Of a DNA stretch of 64,000 nt, positions 26,656-34,621 are shown in pieces. Position 1 is the stretch's first letter. Each line of letters opens with the position of its first letter. This stretch comes from Oscillospiraceae bacterium (GTDB lineage: Bacteria > Bacillota > Clostridia > Oscillospirales > Oscillospiraceae). The notes below the pieces were generated by a model. The model was not told where the DNA came from. It saw only the letters and a list, made by a program, of their open reading frames with translations, and ran no database searches. The stretch covers positions 62,001 through 126,000 of the forward strand of contig SVMD01000002.1 of assembly GCA_015067615.1 (NCBI GenBank). Reading direction: 5' to 3'. The translations under genes were made by a program, and so were the position numbers.

Positions 26656-26695
26656 AGTTATCATTCACTTTCTGCGACGTATAGCATTATCTTTC

Positions 26696-26831
26696 GTAGG
26701 GCGGGGTCATGACCCCGCCGACAACGTTGGACCACCACTTAGGGTTATTCTATGCTGTATCGTCAAATTTTCAGAATAACCGGCCACACAATCATCGCAG
26801 CCGGGACGGCGGGGTCATGACCCCGCCCTAC
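26696..26831. repeat. Palindromic repeat, core type C
   Basis: Ends gtagggcggggtcatgaccc and the complementary ggcggggtcatgaccccgcc...ctac at 26809-26831. No TAAATTATCGTTTA termini. It lies between dapA and ddh. Confidence 0.85.
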
Positions 26832-26842
26832 AAAAGCTGTCT

Positions 26843-27733
26843 TTATACGTTGATGCCAACTTCCCGCATCTTCTGCAGGAGTATCTTTTCATGGGCATCC
26901 TCCATGGGCACCAGGGGCAGCCGCAGATAGTTCTCGCAGAAGCCCAAGGCGGCCATGGCGGCCTTCACCGGGATGGGGTTCACCTCGCAGAACAGAGCGT
27001 TGGTCAGCCCCAGGTACTTGATCTGCATCTCCATAGCGCCCTTTACATCGCCCCGGAAGAAGGTGTGGCAGATGTCGGAGGTCTCCTTGGGCACCACGTT
27101 GGACAGCACGGAGATGACGCCCTGACCGCCGCAAGCCAGGATGGGCACGATCTGATCGTCGTTGCCGGAGTAGATATCCAGCTTGTCGCCCACCAGAGCG
27201 GCGGTCTCCACAACCTTGGAGATGTTGCCGCCGGCTTCCTTGATGGCGGCGATGTTGGGATGGTCAGCCAGGGCTGCGTAGGTGGCAGGCTCGATGTTCA
27301 CGCCGGTGCGGGAGGGCACGTTGTACAGGATCAGGGGCTTGGTGGAGGCGTCGGCGATGGCGGTGAACATGGCAATGAGACCCTTTTGGGTGGTCTTATT
27401 GTAGTAGGGGGTCACCACCAGCACGGCGTCATAGCCCACTTCGCAGGCGTACTTGGTCATGTCAATGGCGTAGGCGGTGTCGTTGGAGCCGGTGCCGGCG
27501 ATGATGGGCACCCGGCCATTTACCACTTCTGCGGCGAACTTCAGCACGGAGCGGTGCTCCTCGTCGGTGAGGGTGGAGGCCTCGCCGGTGGTGCCGCAGA
27601 TGACTAAGGCATCGATGCCGGATTCAATCTGCCAGTTGATGAGCTTTTCGAAAGCGGCGTAGTCCACACCGTTCTCGGTCAGGGGGGTCACCAGGGCAGT
27701 GGCTGCGCCCCGGAAGATGGGATTCTTGGTCAT
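26843..27733 (-). CDS. dapA: 4-hydroxy-tetrahydrodipicolinate synthase, riboswitch-controlled copy
   Basis: 296 aa class I aldolase. The Schiff-base Lys is in GIKEAGGN, the catalytic Tyr in LYNVPSRTG, and GTTGEASTL binds pyruvate. It condenses pyruvate with aspartate semialdehyde, the entry to diaminopimelate and lysine. ATG 27733 has aggag 8 bases upstream. A lysine riboswitch precedes it. A second dapA at 44874 shares the same motifs but has no riboswitch. Confidence 0.95.
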   Translation of the reverse strand: MTKNPIFRGAATALVTPLTENGVDYAAFEKLINWQIESGIDALVICGTTGEASTLTDEEHRSVLKFAAEVVNGRVPIIAGTGSNDTAYAIDMTKYACEVGYDAVLVVTPYYNKTTQKGLIAMFTAIADASTKPLILYNVPSRTGVNIEPATYAALADHPNIAAIKEAGGNISKVVETAALVGDKLDIYSGNDDQIVPILACGGQGVISVLSNVVPKETSDICHTFFRGDVKGAMEMQIKYLGLTNALFCEVNPIPVKAAMAALGFCENYLRLPLVPMEDAHEKILLQKMREVGINV

Positions 27734-27762
27734 AAATATGCACTCCTTATGGATCTTTGCAA

Positions 27763-27790
27763 TAAAATAAGCCGATGCGCAGCATCGGCT
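27763..27790 (-). terminator. Riboswitch expression-platform terminator
   Basis: Minus-strand hairpin of agccgatgc and gcatcggct (27770-27790), then tattttatt. It sits between the lysine aptamer and dapA. Confidence 0.85.
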
Positions 27791-27820
27791 ATCCAATGAG
27801 CGGAGCATCCCCGCCCGAAA

Positions 27821-27981
27821 AGATAGCACTCCGCTTATGCGACAGTCGGACGGGTCTTATCCCGCCTGACCAGGTGCGCCTTACGCCTCGGCGCCCTTCG
27901 GCGACGCTCCCTTTCTCCGCGGCACAGCCTGAGCGAAGGCCTCCTGTCCGGGGGTACTGATGATACGTCGCGCCTCTATCC
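27821..27981 (-). ncRNA. Lysine riboswitch aptamer (L box)
   Basis: Minus-strand landmarks in order: GATAGAGGCGCGACG, ATCAGTA, GAGAAAGGGAGCGTCGCCGAAG, the GGCGCAC-CTGGTCAG region, GGGATAAGACCCG, GACTGTCGCATA and GGAGTGCTATC closing P1. These match the L-box consensus closely. With the downstream terminator it should switch off dapA when lysine is high. Confidence 0.95.
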
Positions 27982-28003
27982 TATTGCATATGGAATTGTT
28001 TGC

Positions 28004-28032
28004 AGTTTACCACAGCTAAGCGGCAGTGTCAA
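28004..28032 (-). promoter_or_regulatory. dapA promoter
   Basis: Minus strand TTGACA (28027-28032), 17-base spacer, TAAACT (28004-28009). Transcription would start just before the aptamer. Confidence 0.8.
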
Positions 28033-28164
28033 TACTTTTTCCCGGATTTGTGTCCCTTAAAGTAAAACATTTGTAAGTGCCAGGTGGCCGGTCCGTCAAA
28101 AATGCCCTGTGATTTTTGTATAAGCTGCCGGAAACGGAACCATCCTATGGTGGAGGTGAGCGGA

Positions 28165-28842
28165 TTGCTTTTGTCTTTTCTTCGGACTCTGATCCTCTAT
28201 CTGGTGCTGATCGCCGGGATGCGGATGCTGGGCAAGCGGCAGATCGGCCAGCTGGAGCCCAGCGAATTTGTGGTGGCCATGCTGATCGCCGACCTGGCCT
28301 CCATCCCCATGCAGAATGAGGGAGTGCCCCTGCTGTCCGGCCTGGTGCCCCTGCTGACGGTGCTGGGGCTGGAACTGTGCCTTTCCGGGCTGACCATGGC
28401 CAGTGTCCGGTTCCGGCGGATCCTCTGCGGCAAGCCGGTGATCCTGATCGAAAACGGCAAGCTTTTGCAGCAGAATATGCGCGCCGCCCGGATCACCCTG
28501 GATGAGCTGGGCAGCCACCTGCGGCAAAAGGATGTGCTGGATATTGGGGCGGTGCAGTTTGCCATTCTGGAGACCGACGGAAATCTTTCCGTATTTCCCT
28601 ATCCGGCGGAGGTTCCGGCCAGTGCCAGGGATGCCGGGATCCAGGCAAAAAAGCAGTATCTGCCCGTTACCATCATCGAGGACGGCTATCTGAGCCGGGA
28701 CAATCTGCAAAAATCCGGAAAGGACGGAGCCTGGCTGGACCGGGTGCTTCGGGACCGGGGAACCACGGTTTCCGACACCTTTCTGCTGACGGTGGACCCA
28801 TCAGACCGGATCCGCTGGATCCGGAAGGGGGAAACATCATGA
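28165..28842 (+). CDS. DUF421 (YetF-like) membrane protein
   Basis: 225 aa from TTG 28165, chosen because GGAGG lies 8 bases before it; ATG 28147 in the same frame has no ribosome site. Three N-terminal membrane helices, with RMLGKRQIGQLEPSEFVVAML (split over about residues 16-38) characteristic of the family, then a soluble alpha/beta domain with KPVILIENGKL. The role of the family is unclear; some members are linked to spore or envelope functions. The stop overlaps the next gene by 4 bases. Confidence 0.88.
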   Translation: MLLSFLRTLILYLVLIAGMRMLGKRQIGQLEPSEFVVAMLIADLASIPMQNEGVPLLSGLVPLLTVLGLELCLSGLTMASVRFRRILCGKPVILIENGKLLQQNMRAARITLDELGSHLRQKDVLDIGAVQFAILETDGNLSVFPYPAEVPASARDAGIQAKKQYLPVTIIEDGYLSRDNLQKSGKDGAWLDRVLRDRGTTVSDTFLLTVDPSDRIRWIRKGETS

Positions 28843-29186
28843 AGTGCTGCTGGATCGGGGCAGGAATTCTGGTGCTGATCTTGGTGCTGGGGCTGATTTC
28901 CGGGGCCTATTTGCGGAATTTCTGCCGGGAGGCAAGTTCGGAACTGACTCTGGCGGCGGATGGGAAAATCCCGGCGAAAGAAATCGAAGAAATCCGGGAG
29001 CGCTGGGAGCGGCACCAGACTCTCCTCGCCATGCTCTGCGACCACAGCTCCTTAAGCGCCATCCGGGAGGAGTTCCGGGTTCTTGACCCGGCAGGGGAGA
29101 ATTTCCGGGAGACCTGCCTGCGCCTGGCGGCAAAGCTGGAGGCTATGGGTAGGTCCCAAAGTCTAAACTGGGGGAATGTGTTTTGA
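28839..29186 (+). CDS. DUF4363-like small membrane-anchored protein
   Basis: 115 aa. One N-terminal membrane helix (about 6-24), then a mostly helical outer domain rich in charged residues (EIEEIRERWERHQTLLAML). DUF4363 proteins typically pair with DUF421 proteins, and the ATGA overlap supports a two-gene unit. Function unknown. Confidence 0.75.
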   Translation: MKCCWIGAGILVLILVLGLISGAYLRNFCREASSELTLAADGKIPAKEIEEIRERWERHQTLLAMLCDHSSLSAIREEFRVLDPAGENFRETCLRLAAKLEAMGRSQSLNWGNVF

Positions 29187-29390
29187 AAATAAACTGATGA
29201 TTTCAGTCGGTACTATTTCGTAGGGCGGGCTCATGAGCCCGCCGACCATGCAACGGAATTTCGTTGCTAAATCGATGTAAAATCTGAGATCACTGCGCCA
29301 ATTGGGCCGACTGGATAAATCGGTGCGTCGGCGGGGTCATGACCCCGCCCTACAAAGTCATATGGAATTCCCACACCAAACGATAATATA
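29187..29390. repeat. Palindromic element, core type C with partial TIR
   Basis: Core gtagggcgggctcatgagcc (29220) to tcatgaccccgccctac (about 29353). The right outer end CAAACGATAATATA (29377-29390) resembles the type A terminus; the left end is degenerate. Confidence 0.8.
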
Positions 29391-29411
29391 TCTACACAAG
29401 TTATACGCAAA

Positions 29412-29440
29412 AATCCCGGCGTCCATTGGACGCCGGGATT
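29412..29440. terminator. Terminator of the CaCA antiporter gene
   Basis: 13-bp arms aatcccggcgtcc (29412-29424) and complement (29428-29440); A tract on the plus-strand left side gives a T tract for the minus strand. Confidence 0.82.
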
Positions 29441-29457
29441 CGTTATGCGCTAAATCA

Positions 29458-30435
29458 TTACAGGATGAACTGGCAGACGCAGAAGGCTGCGTAGATGCTC
29501 AGCAGCAGGATGCCCTGCCAGCGGGCCAGCTTCTTGGTAGCCAGGGTGGGGAAGATCATCAGAGCCATGACGCCCAGCATCACGGGAATCTCGAAGACCA
29601 GGGACATGTTCAGGCCGGTGTTCAGCAGCTCGTTCTCCATGGGAACGGGGAAGGGAGCCAGGGACACAGCCACGCCGGAAACCAGCACCAGGTTGAACAC
29701 GTTGGCGCCGATGACGTTGCCGACACCCAGGGAAGCGTGACCGCTCCGCAGGGAGGTGATGGTGGTGACCAGCTCAGGCAGGGAGGTGCCCAGAGCCACG
29801 AACAGCAGAGCCACGACGGTCTCGGGAACGCCCAGACCCAGAGCGATGACCTGGCCGTGCTCGACCAGCAGGTCAGCGCCAACAGCGATGACGGCGGCGC
29901 CAATGACCAGCAGAGCCAGCTCCTGCCAGAGCTTGCGCTCCTTGCCGCCCTCTTCCTCTTCCTCGTGCTCAGCCTCGTCGGGGTTCTTCATACCGTTGCG
30001 GACGGTCAGAACCATGTAGACCACGAAGATGGCCAGCATCATGAAGCCCATCCAGCGGGGGAACTCGCCCAGGAAGTAGGAAGCCACGCAGTACAGGGCT
30101 GCGGAGCAGAAGAAGAAAATGGCGGGGGTCTTCATGGACTTGGTGTTCACGGGACCGGGGTTGCAGACGATGGAAATGGCGGCGATCAGTGCGGTGTTGC
30201 AGATGATGGAGCCGATGGCGTTGCCGTAGGCCATAGCGCCGGAGCCCTGCAGAGCGCCGGTGGTGGAGACCATGACCTCGGGCAGGGTGGTGCCGATGGA
30301 AACGACGGTGGCGCCGACCACGATGTCGGGCAGGTTGAAGCGCTTGGCAATGCCGGTAGCGCCGTCAACGAACCAGTCGCCGCCCTTGATCAGCAGGACC
30401 AGACCAACAGCAAACAGAATGACAGACATGAGCAT
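29458..30435 (-). CDS. Calcium/sodium antiporter (CaCA family, YrbG-like)
   Basis: 325 aa with about ten membrane helices in two inverted halves. The alpha-1 repeat has GATVVSIGTTLPEV, the alpha-2 repeat VALGTSLPELVT, and GNVIGANVFNL follows. A cytoplasmic acidic loop (PDEAEHEEEEEGGKE) separates the halves and may bind Ca2+. ATG 30435 has aaggaga 9 bases upstream. It is divergent from the pyrophosphatase gene, sharing a 209-base regulatory region with TTAACC repeats. Confidence 0.93.
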   Translation of the reverse strand: MLMSVILFAVGLVLLIKGGDWFVDGATGIAKRFNLPDIVVGATVVSIGTTLPEVMVSTTGALQGSGAMAYGNAIGSIICNTALIAAISIVCNPGPVNTKSMKTPAIFFFCSAALYCVASYFLGEFPRWMGFMMLAIFVVYMVLTVRNGMKNPDEAEHEEEEEGGKERKLWQELALLVIGAAVIAVGADLLVEHGQVIALGLGVPETVVALLFVALGTSLPELVTTITSLRSGHASLGVGNVIGANVFNLVLVSGVAVSLAPFPVPMENELLNTGLNMSLVFEIPVMLGVMALMIFPTLATKKLARWQGILLLSIYAAFCVCQFIL

Positions 30436-30532
30436 TTTGCGGATTCTCCTTTTCTTATTGTATTGTACCAGATTATGATATCATGAAGTTAATTTTGCGT
30501 CAATGAAATCTTTTCCAAAACCAAGTTATACA

Positions 30533-30549
30533 TTAACCAAATATTAACC
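30533..30549. promoter_or_regulatory. Pho-box-like TTAACC direct repeat
   Basis: TTAACC at 30533-30538 and 30544-30549, 11-base period, 32 bases before the -35 of the pyrophosphatase promoter. Similar to the repeats upstream of the response regulator at 22.4 kb. Confidence 0.4.
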
Positions 30550-30580
30550 GTCAAATTTGGGGATAACTGTATAAGCCCGG

Positions 30581-30609
30581 TAGACAAGAATGGGAATTTT
30601 CGATATAAT
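30581..30609 (+). promoter_or_regulatory. Pyrophosphatase promoter
   Basis: TAGACA (30581-30586), 17-base spacer, TATAAT (30604-30609), 36 bases before the start codon. Confidence 0.85.
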
Positions 30610-30644
30610 ACTCCCATTATGAAAGAAAACAGGAGGTACGCCCC

Positions 30645-31139
30645 ATGAAGGACAATGTTGTGGACGCTTTGATCGAGATCCCCCTGGGCTCCAAGAACAA
30701 ATACGAGCTGGATAAGGCCACGGGCCGGATCCGCCTGGACCGGGTCCTCTACGCCGCCATGATCTATCCGGCGGAGTACGGCATCATTGAAAACACCCTG
30801 GCGCCCGACGGGGACGCCCTTGACATTCTGGTGATCTGCTCCGACCCCACCTTCCCCGGCTGTACGGTGCCTGCGAGGGTTCTGGGGTATCTGGACATGG
30901 TGGATGGAGGCAAGCTGGACTATAAGCTGATCTCCGTGGTGGACTGCGACCCCCGCTATGCTTCCACCCGGGAATTATCCGATCTGAACCCCTTCGTGCT
31001 GAAGGAGATCGCCAATTTCTTCGCCAATTACAAGGTTTTGCAGGACGTGAACGTGGAGGTGGGCTCCTACCACGGCCGGGAGGAGGCCATGGAGATCATC
31101 GCACAGTGCCGCAGGGCCTGGGAGGAAAAAAGACAGTAA
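30645..31139 (+). CDS. ppa: Inorganic pyrophosphatase, family I
   Basis: 164 aa. Family I landmarks: VDALIEIPLGSKNKYE at the N terminus, YPAEYGIIENT and the metal-binding DGDALDILVI, with the second Asp-rich KLISVVDCDPRY region. It hydrolyses pyrophosphate and drives biosynthesis. RBS aggaggt is 8 bases before ATG. Monocistronic with its own promoter and terminator. Confidence 0.96.
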   Translation: MKDNVVDALIEIPLGSKNKYELDKATGRIRLDRVLYAAMIYPAEYGIIENTLAPDGDALDILVICSDPTFPGCTVPARVLGYLDMVDGGKLDYKLISVVDCDPRYASTRELSDLNPFVLKEIANFFANYKVLQDVNVEVGSYHGREEAMEIIAQCRRAWEEKRQ

Positions 31140-31166
31140 AAAAGAGCGGCACAGCCGCTCTTTTTT
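31140..31166 (+). terminator. Terminator of ppa
   Basis: 11-bp arms (31140-31150, 31154-31164) with loop aca, ending in T6. Confidence 0.92.
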
Positions 31167-31179
31167 CTTTTCTGTGATA

Positions 31180-31419
31180 TAAATTATCGTTTACATAGCT
31201 TCCCCCTGGGGGGAAGCTGGCACCGCGTAAGCGGTGACTGATGAGGGGACCACCCTACGATGACTGGGAATGCAAAAATTTTCCTACTACTGTCCCCTCA
31301 TCCATTTGTTGTGGTGCGCTTGCCACCGGCAAGCGATTGATTTTGATTCGCTGCGCGGAGCACCACCCTTCGGGGCACCTTCCCCCCAGGGGGAAGGTAT
31401 TACGCTAAACGATAACTTA
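31180..31419. repeat. TIR-bearing palindromic element, core type A (copy A3)
   Basis: Termini TAAATTATCGTTTA (31180-31193) and TAAACGATAACTTA (31406-31419). The right end supplies the stop codon of degV on the minus strand. The core is almost the same as copy A2 including the inserted 65-bp segment. Confidence 0.93.
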
Positions 31420-32280
31420 TCTGCCCTTACCCAGGAAGAACACCACCAGCACGCCGGGGCCGGTGTGGGCGCCGATGACGCCGCCTACATAACCGGTCAT
31501 CACATTCTGAACATCCGGGCGCTTCTCCCGGCACAGGGCTTCCAGCTGGGCAGCGTCCTCCGGGCAGTCGCCGTGGGCGATGAAGATGGTCTCCACATCG
31601 GTGCCGTCCTCCCGGAGCTTGTTTGCCAGGTATTCCATGGCGGCCTTCCGGCCCCGGCACTTGCCCACGGTGGCCAGCTTGCCGTTATCGTCCACGTTGA
31701 TGATGGGCTTGATATTCAGCATACCGCCGACGAAGGCAGTGGCAGAGCTGACCCGGCCGCCCCGCTTCAGGTGGTTTAAATCATCCACCGTGACCCAGTG
31801 GCACAGCTTCAGCTTGTTTTCCTCCACCCAGGCGGCCAGCTGCTCCAGGGAGTAGCCTTCGTCCCGCTTCCTGGCGGCCAGGTACACCAGCAGGCCCTGG
31901 CCCAGGGCGGCGCAGAGGGTATCCACCACAATGATCTTCCGCTGGGGGTACTTCTCCCGCAGCTCCTCCGCGGCGATGACCGCGGACTGGTAGGTGGTGC
32001 TTAAGCCCGAGGTAAAGGCCATGCACAGCACGTCCTGCCCCTCTGCCAGGTGGGCTTCCATCACATTGGCCCAGCCCTCGGGATTCACGGCGGAGGTGGT
32101 GGGCATTTCACCGCCCCGGATGCCGTCGTAGAAAGCGTGAAGTTCCTCGCTTTCCGTGAAGCCGGGGTACTCCTTACCCTTGTACAGCAGGGTCAGGGGC
32201 ACATAGGTAAGACCGAATTCGGCGTACTGCGCTTTGGTGAAGTCACAGCAGGAATCGGTGACGATCTGATAGGTACACAT
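31417..32280 (-). CDS. DegV family fatty-acid-binding protein
   Basis: 287 aa. Typical DegV: N-terminal YQIVTDSCCDF, PTTSAVNPEGW (residues near 80), FTSGLSTTYQSA and the C-terminal GGRVSSATAFVGGMLNIKPI split region. These bind fatty acids; Firmicute paralogues include FakB, which presents fatty acids to the kinase FakA, but no kinase is nearby. ATG 32280 with aggatg 8 bases upstream is preferred to an ATG three codons earlier that overlaps that site. The stop TAA is the outer TAA of a repeat terminus. Confidence 0.93.
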   Translation of the reverse strand: MCTYQIVTDSCCDFTKAQYAEFGLTYVPLTLLYKGKEYPGFTESEELHAFYDGIRGGEMPTTSAVNPEGWANVMEAHLAEGQDVLCMAFTSGLSTTYQSAVIAAEELREKYPQRKIIVVDTLCAALGQGLLVYLAARKRDEGYSLEQLAAWVEENKLKLCHWVTVDDLNHLKRGGRVSSATAFVGGMLNIKPIINVDDNGKLATVGKCRGRKAAMEYLANKLREDGTDVETIFIAHGDCPEDAAQLEALCREKRPDVQNVMTGYVGGVIGAHTGPGVLVVFFLGKGR

Positions 32281-32301
32281 AAATATCATCCTTTAAAATA
32301 C

Positions 32302-32330
32302 TTTACTTAGGTGGCTCCCTGGGTTATAAT
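32302..32330 (+). promoter_or_regulatory. CDF transporter promoter
   Basis: TTTACT (32302-32307), 17-base spacer, TATAAT (32325-32330). It implies a leader of about 170 bases before the CDF gene at 32507. Confidence 0.65.
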
Positions 32331-32506
32331 ACAGGGAAAAATTACCTCCCAATCATACAGCCGATTTGGCCGCTTGTCACGGCCCCGGCGGGAGAATTTA
32401 CAGAAAATTCATTCTCTGCCCTGTGGAAATCACCACTCTACCGGCAGTAGAGTTCTGAAAATACACGAAAATTGAGAAAATCAACAACTTTTGAAAGGAA
32501 AATGTT
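32331..32506 (+). promoter_or_regulatory. Structured leader of the CDF gene
   Basis: ACAGGG (32331-32336) can pair with CCCTGT (32419-32424), enclosing CTCCC/GGGAG pairing. A separate hairpin of ACTCTAC/GTAGAGT (32435-32453) follows. It does not match the manganese or nickel/cobalt riboswitch patterns I know. Weakness: the first arm overlaps the expected transcription start. Confidence 0.35.
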
Positions 32507-33676
32507 ATGACTGAGCTTCTTCTGCGAATGACCACACCCGACGCCGATTACCGCAGCCCCCAGGGCCGGGCGAAGGTGGGCAGCCTCTCCGGTGCCGTGG
32601 GCATCGGCGCCAATGTGTTGCTGTTTCTGGGCAAACTGGCGGCGGGCCTGCTGACAGGCTCCGTGTCCATCACCGCTGACGCCATGAATAACCTGTCCGA
32701 CGCCTCCAGCTCCATCGTGACCTTGCTGGGCTTCAAGCTGGCGAGCATGCCCGCCGACGAGGACCACCCCTACGGCCACGCCCGGTTTGAATACCTGTCC
32801 GGCCTGGCGGTGGCGGTGATGATCATGCTCATCGGCTTTGAGCTGGCGAAGACCTCTGTGGAGAAGATCCTCAATCCCACGGAAGTGGTCTTTTCCGGCA
32901 TCGCCGTGGCGGTGCTGATCGGTTCCATTGCCGTGAAGATGTGGCTGTTCCTCTTCAACCGGAAGCTGGGCAGGCTGATCGATTCCACCGCCCTGGAGGC
33001 CACCGCCGCCGACAGCCGCAACGACTGCGTTTCCACCCTGGCGGTCCTGGCCGCAGGCACCATCGAGCATTTCTTCCATCTGCCCATTGACGGCTTTGTG
33101 GGCCTGGGCGTGGCGGTGTTCATCCTCTGGAGCGGCTGGGGTCTGGCCAAACAGACCATCTCCCCCCTCCTGGGCGAGGCCGCCAGCCCCGAGTTGCGGG
33201 CTCTGATCGTGGACTATATCGGCGTGCAGCCCCATGTGCTGGGCTACCACGACCTGATGGTCCATGACTACGGCCCCGGCCAGCGCTTCGCCAGCATCCA
33301 CGTGGAGATGGATGCCGGGGACGACCCCCTGTTCTGCCACGAGCTCATCGACGATATGGAGCGGGAGTGTATGCGCAGCCACGGCATCCACCTGGTGATC
33401 CACTATGACCCGGTGATCACCAATGATCCGGAGATCAACCGGCTCCGGGAAAAGGTCATGGAAAACCTGCGCCAGCAGGATCCCCGGATGACCATCCACG
33501 ATTTCCGGATGGTCCGGGGCATGGCCCACACCAATCTGATCTTCGACGTGGCCCTGCCTGTGAGCCTGCGGAACCGGGAGAAGGAGATTCAGTCCCGGCT
33601 GGATAAGGCCCTCAACGAGGGCAGCGCCATGACCTATCACACGGTGATCACCTTTGACCCGGAGGAATTTAATTAA
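32507..33676 (+). CDS. Cation diffusion facilitator family transporter
   Basis: 389 aa. Six membrane helices (about 25-215) with the metal site DAMNNLSD in helix 2 and SRNDC in helix 5, then a cytoplasmic ferredoxin-like domain (VHDYGPGQRFASIHVEMD and HLVIHYDPV). About 80 extra residues at the C terminus repeat a similar fold (DPRMTIHDFRMV). It exports divalent metals such as Zn, Fe or Mn by proton exchange; the metal cannot be decided. RBS gaaagga lies before ATG. The 3' end overlaps the convergent gene by 4 bases. Confidence 0.92.
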   Translation: MTELLLRMTTPDADYRSPQGRAKVGSLSGAVGIGANVLLFLGKLAAGLLTGSVSITADAMNNLSDASSSIVTLLGFKLASMPADEDHPYGHARFEYLSGLAVAVMIMLIGFELAKTSVEKILNPTEVVFSGIAVAVLIGSIAVKMWLFLFNRKLGRLIDSTALEATAADSRNDCVSTLAVLAAGTIEHFFHLPIDGFVGLGVAVFILWSGWGLAKQTISPLLGEAASPELRALIVDYIGVQPHVLGYHDLMVHDYGPGQRFASIHVEMDAGDDPLFCHELIDDMERECMRSHGIHLVIHYDPVITNDPEINRLREKVMENLRQQDPRMTIHDFRMVRGMAHTNLIFDVALPVSLRNREKEIQSRLDKALNEGSAMTYHTVITFDPEEFN

Positions 33677-34080
33677 GAATCACCCTGCGCAGACGGAGTA
33701 ATCCGTCTGCGTATTTCCTTTTCCAGGGGGTCGTGGATTAGCAGTACCAGGGCCGCGGCGCCGATCCAGAGCAGGGAAAAGCCGGCGCAAATCTGGCCCC
33801 GGTAGTTAAAGGGCACATCCCGGTAGTCCCAGACCCGGTAATCCCGGTTGGCCAGCAGCCCGGTCAGCAGCTCCACCGCCGTGATGATCCCGGCACCGGC
33901 CAGGGCCCGGAACAGGGGCGGCAGCTTCGGCTTCACCCGGTTCAGATGGCCCACCAGCAGCAGACAGGTACCGCCGGCTAAGAACATGCTGTAGTGGCTC
34001 CGCCCCCGGAAGAGCAGCTCCAGCAGCACATAGGCCGAGCCGCCGAATAGAAAAAGCAGCGTTTTCACAGCAAATAACAC
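33673..34080 (-). CDS. Putative ABC-transporter type IV (CmpB-like) membrane protein
   Basis: 135 aa, four hydrophobic helices. LLFRGRSHYSMFLAGGTCLL and the ELLTG...YRVWDYRDVPFNYRGQIC segment are typical of the CmpB/type IV family (PF06541). GTG start at 34080 with gaggtgat 7 bases upstream. Function unknown. It may be expressed alone; no ATPase gene is near. Confidence 0.8.
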   Translation of the reverse strand: MLFAVKTLLFLFGGSAYVLLELLFRGRSHYSMFLAGGTCLLLVGHLNRVKPKLPPLFRALAGAGIITAVELLTGLLANRDYRVWDYRDVPFNYRGQICAGFSLLWIGAAALVLLIHDPLEKEIRRRITPSAQGDS

Positions 34081-34137
34081 CCTATCACCTCAGAAAAAGG
34101 ATTCCCAAAATTTACGCAAAAAAACGAAAAATAAAGC

Positions 34138-34166
34138 TTGACAAATGGGTAAAGCTTAGATATAAT
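34138..34166 (+). promoter_or_regulatory. tRNA operon promoter
   Basis: Consensus TTGACA (34138-34143), 17-base spacer, TATAAT (34161-34166). Confidence 0.92.
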
Positions 34167-34210
34167 GATGAAGCTGATTTCGGCGGTGCCCGAAATCCTT
34201 TGACCACCAT

Positions 34211-34286
34211 GGCGGCATAACTCAGTTGGTAGAGTAGCCGGTTCATACCCGGTATGTCATCTGTTCAAGTCAGATTGCCGCTACCA
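34211..34286 (+). tRNA. tRNA-Met (CAT), elongator type
   Basis: 76 nt with encoded CCA. Acceptor stem GGCGGCA/TGCCGCT, anticodon loop TTCATAC. The anticodon stem lacks the three G-C pairs of initiator tRNA, so elongator Met is more likely. A tRNA-Ile(CAT) read by lysidine modification is less likely but not excluded. Confidence 0.92.
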
Positions 34287-34361
34287 GGCCCGTTGGTCAA
34301 GCGGTTAAGACACCGCCCTTTCACGGCGGTAACATGGGTTCGATTCCCGTACGGGTCACCA
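34287..34361 (+). tRNA. tRNA-Glu (TTC)
   Basis: 75 nt with encoded CCA. Acceptor GGCCCGT/ACGGGTC, anticodon stem-loop ccgccctttcacggcgg with TTC. It abuts tRNA-Met with no spacer and is clearly co-transcribed with it. Confidence 0.95.
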
Positions 34362-34368
34362 TGAAAAT

Positions 34369-34399
34369 AATCCCTCACCATCCGGTGAGGGATTTTTTT
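34369..34399 (+). terminator. tRNA operon terminator
   Basis: 11-bp arms (34369-34379, 34384-34394) and T7. Confidence 0.93.
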
Positions 34400-34407
34400 C
34401 ATTATGT

Positions 34408-34540
34408 TCCTCGCACGGGAATCGAAAGCCCGGCCCCGGCGAAGCCGGGGTAAAAAGTGTCCGGTGGACACTTTTTAGGGCGTGGGAGATTCCCCTGACC
34501 GCAGAACGCGGTCCGTAAGGACTGTGGGCTGCGGTCAGTC
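34408..34540. other. String of hairpins and inverted tRNA-end fragment
   Basis: On the minus strand ttcgattcccgtgcg (near 34410-34426) matches the T-arm end of the adjacent tRNA-Glu except for one base. Then come ccccggc/gccgggg (34433-34450), aaaaagtgtcc/ggacacttttt (34452-34476) and a ctgaccgcag/ctgcggtcag stem (about 34496-34540). No reading frame fits. It may be a remnant of integration at the tRNA or a repeat. Confidence 0.45.
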
Positions 34541-34587
34541 TGTTTCAGCTGCAATTTCATGTATCTGTCCCGCTTTCCGGACAGGCA

Positions 34588-34620
34588 AAAATCCCGTCAA
34601 GGTGAACTTGACGGGATTTT
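34588..34620. terminator. Terminator of first Crp/Fnr-family gene
   Basis: 14-bp arms (34588-34601, 34607-34620) with A and T tracts on the two sides; it ends 2 bases before the stop codon of the minus-strand gene. Confidence 0.88.
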
Positions 34621-34621
34621 C

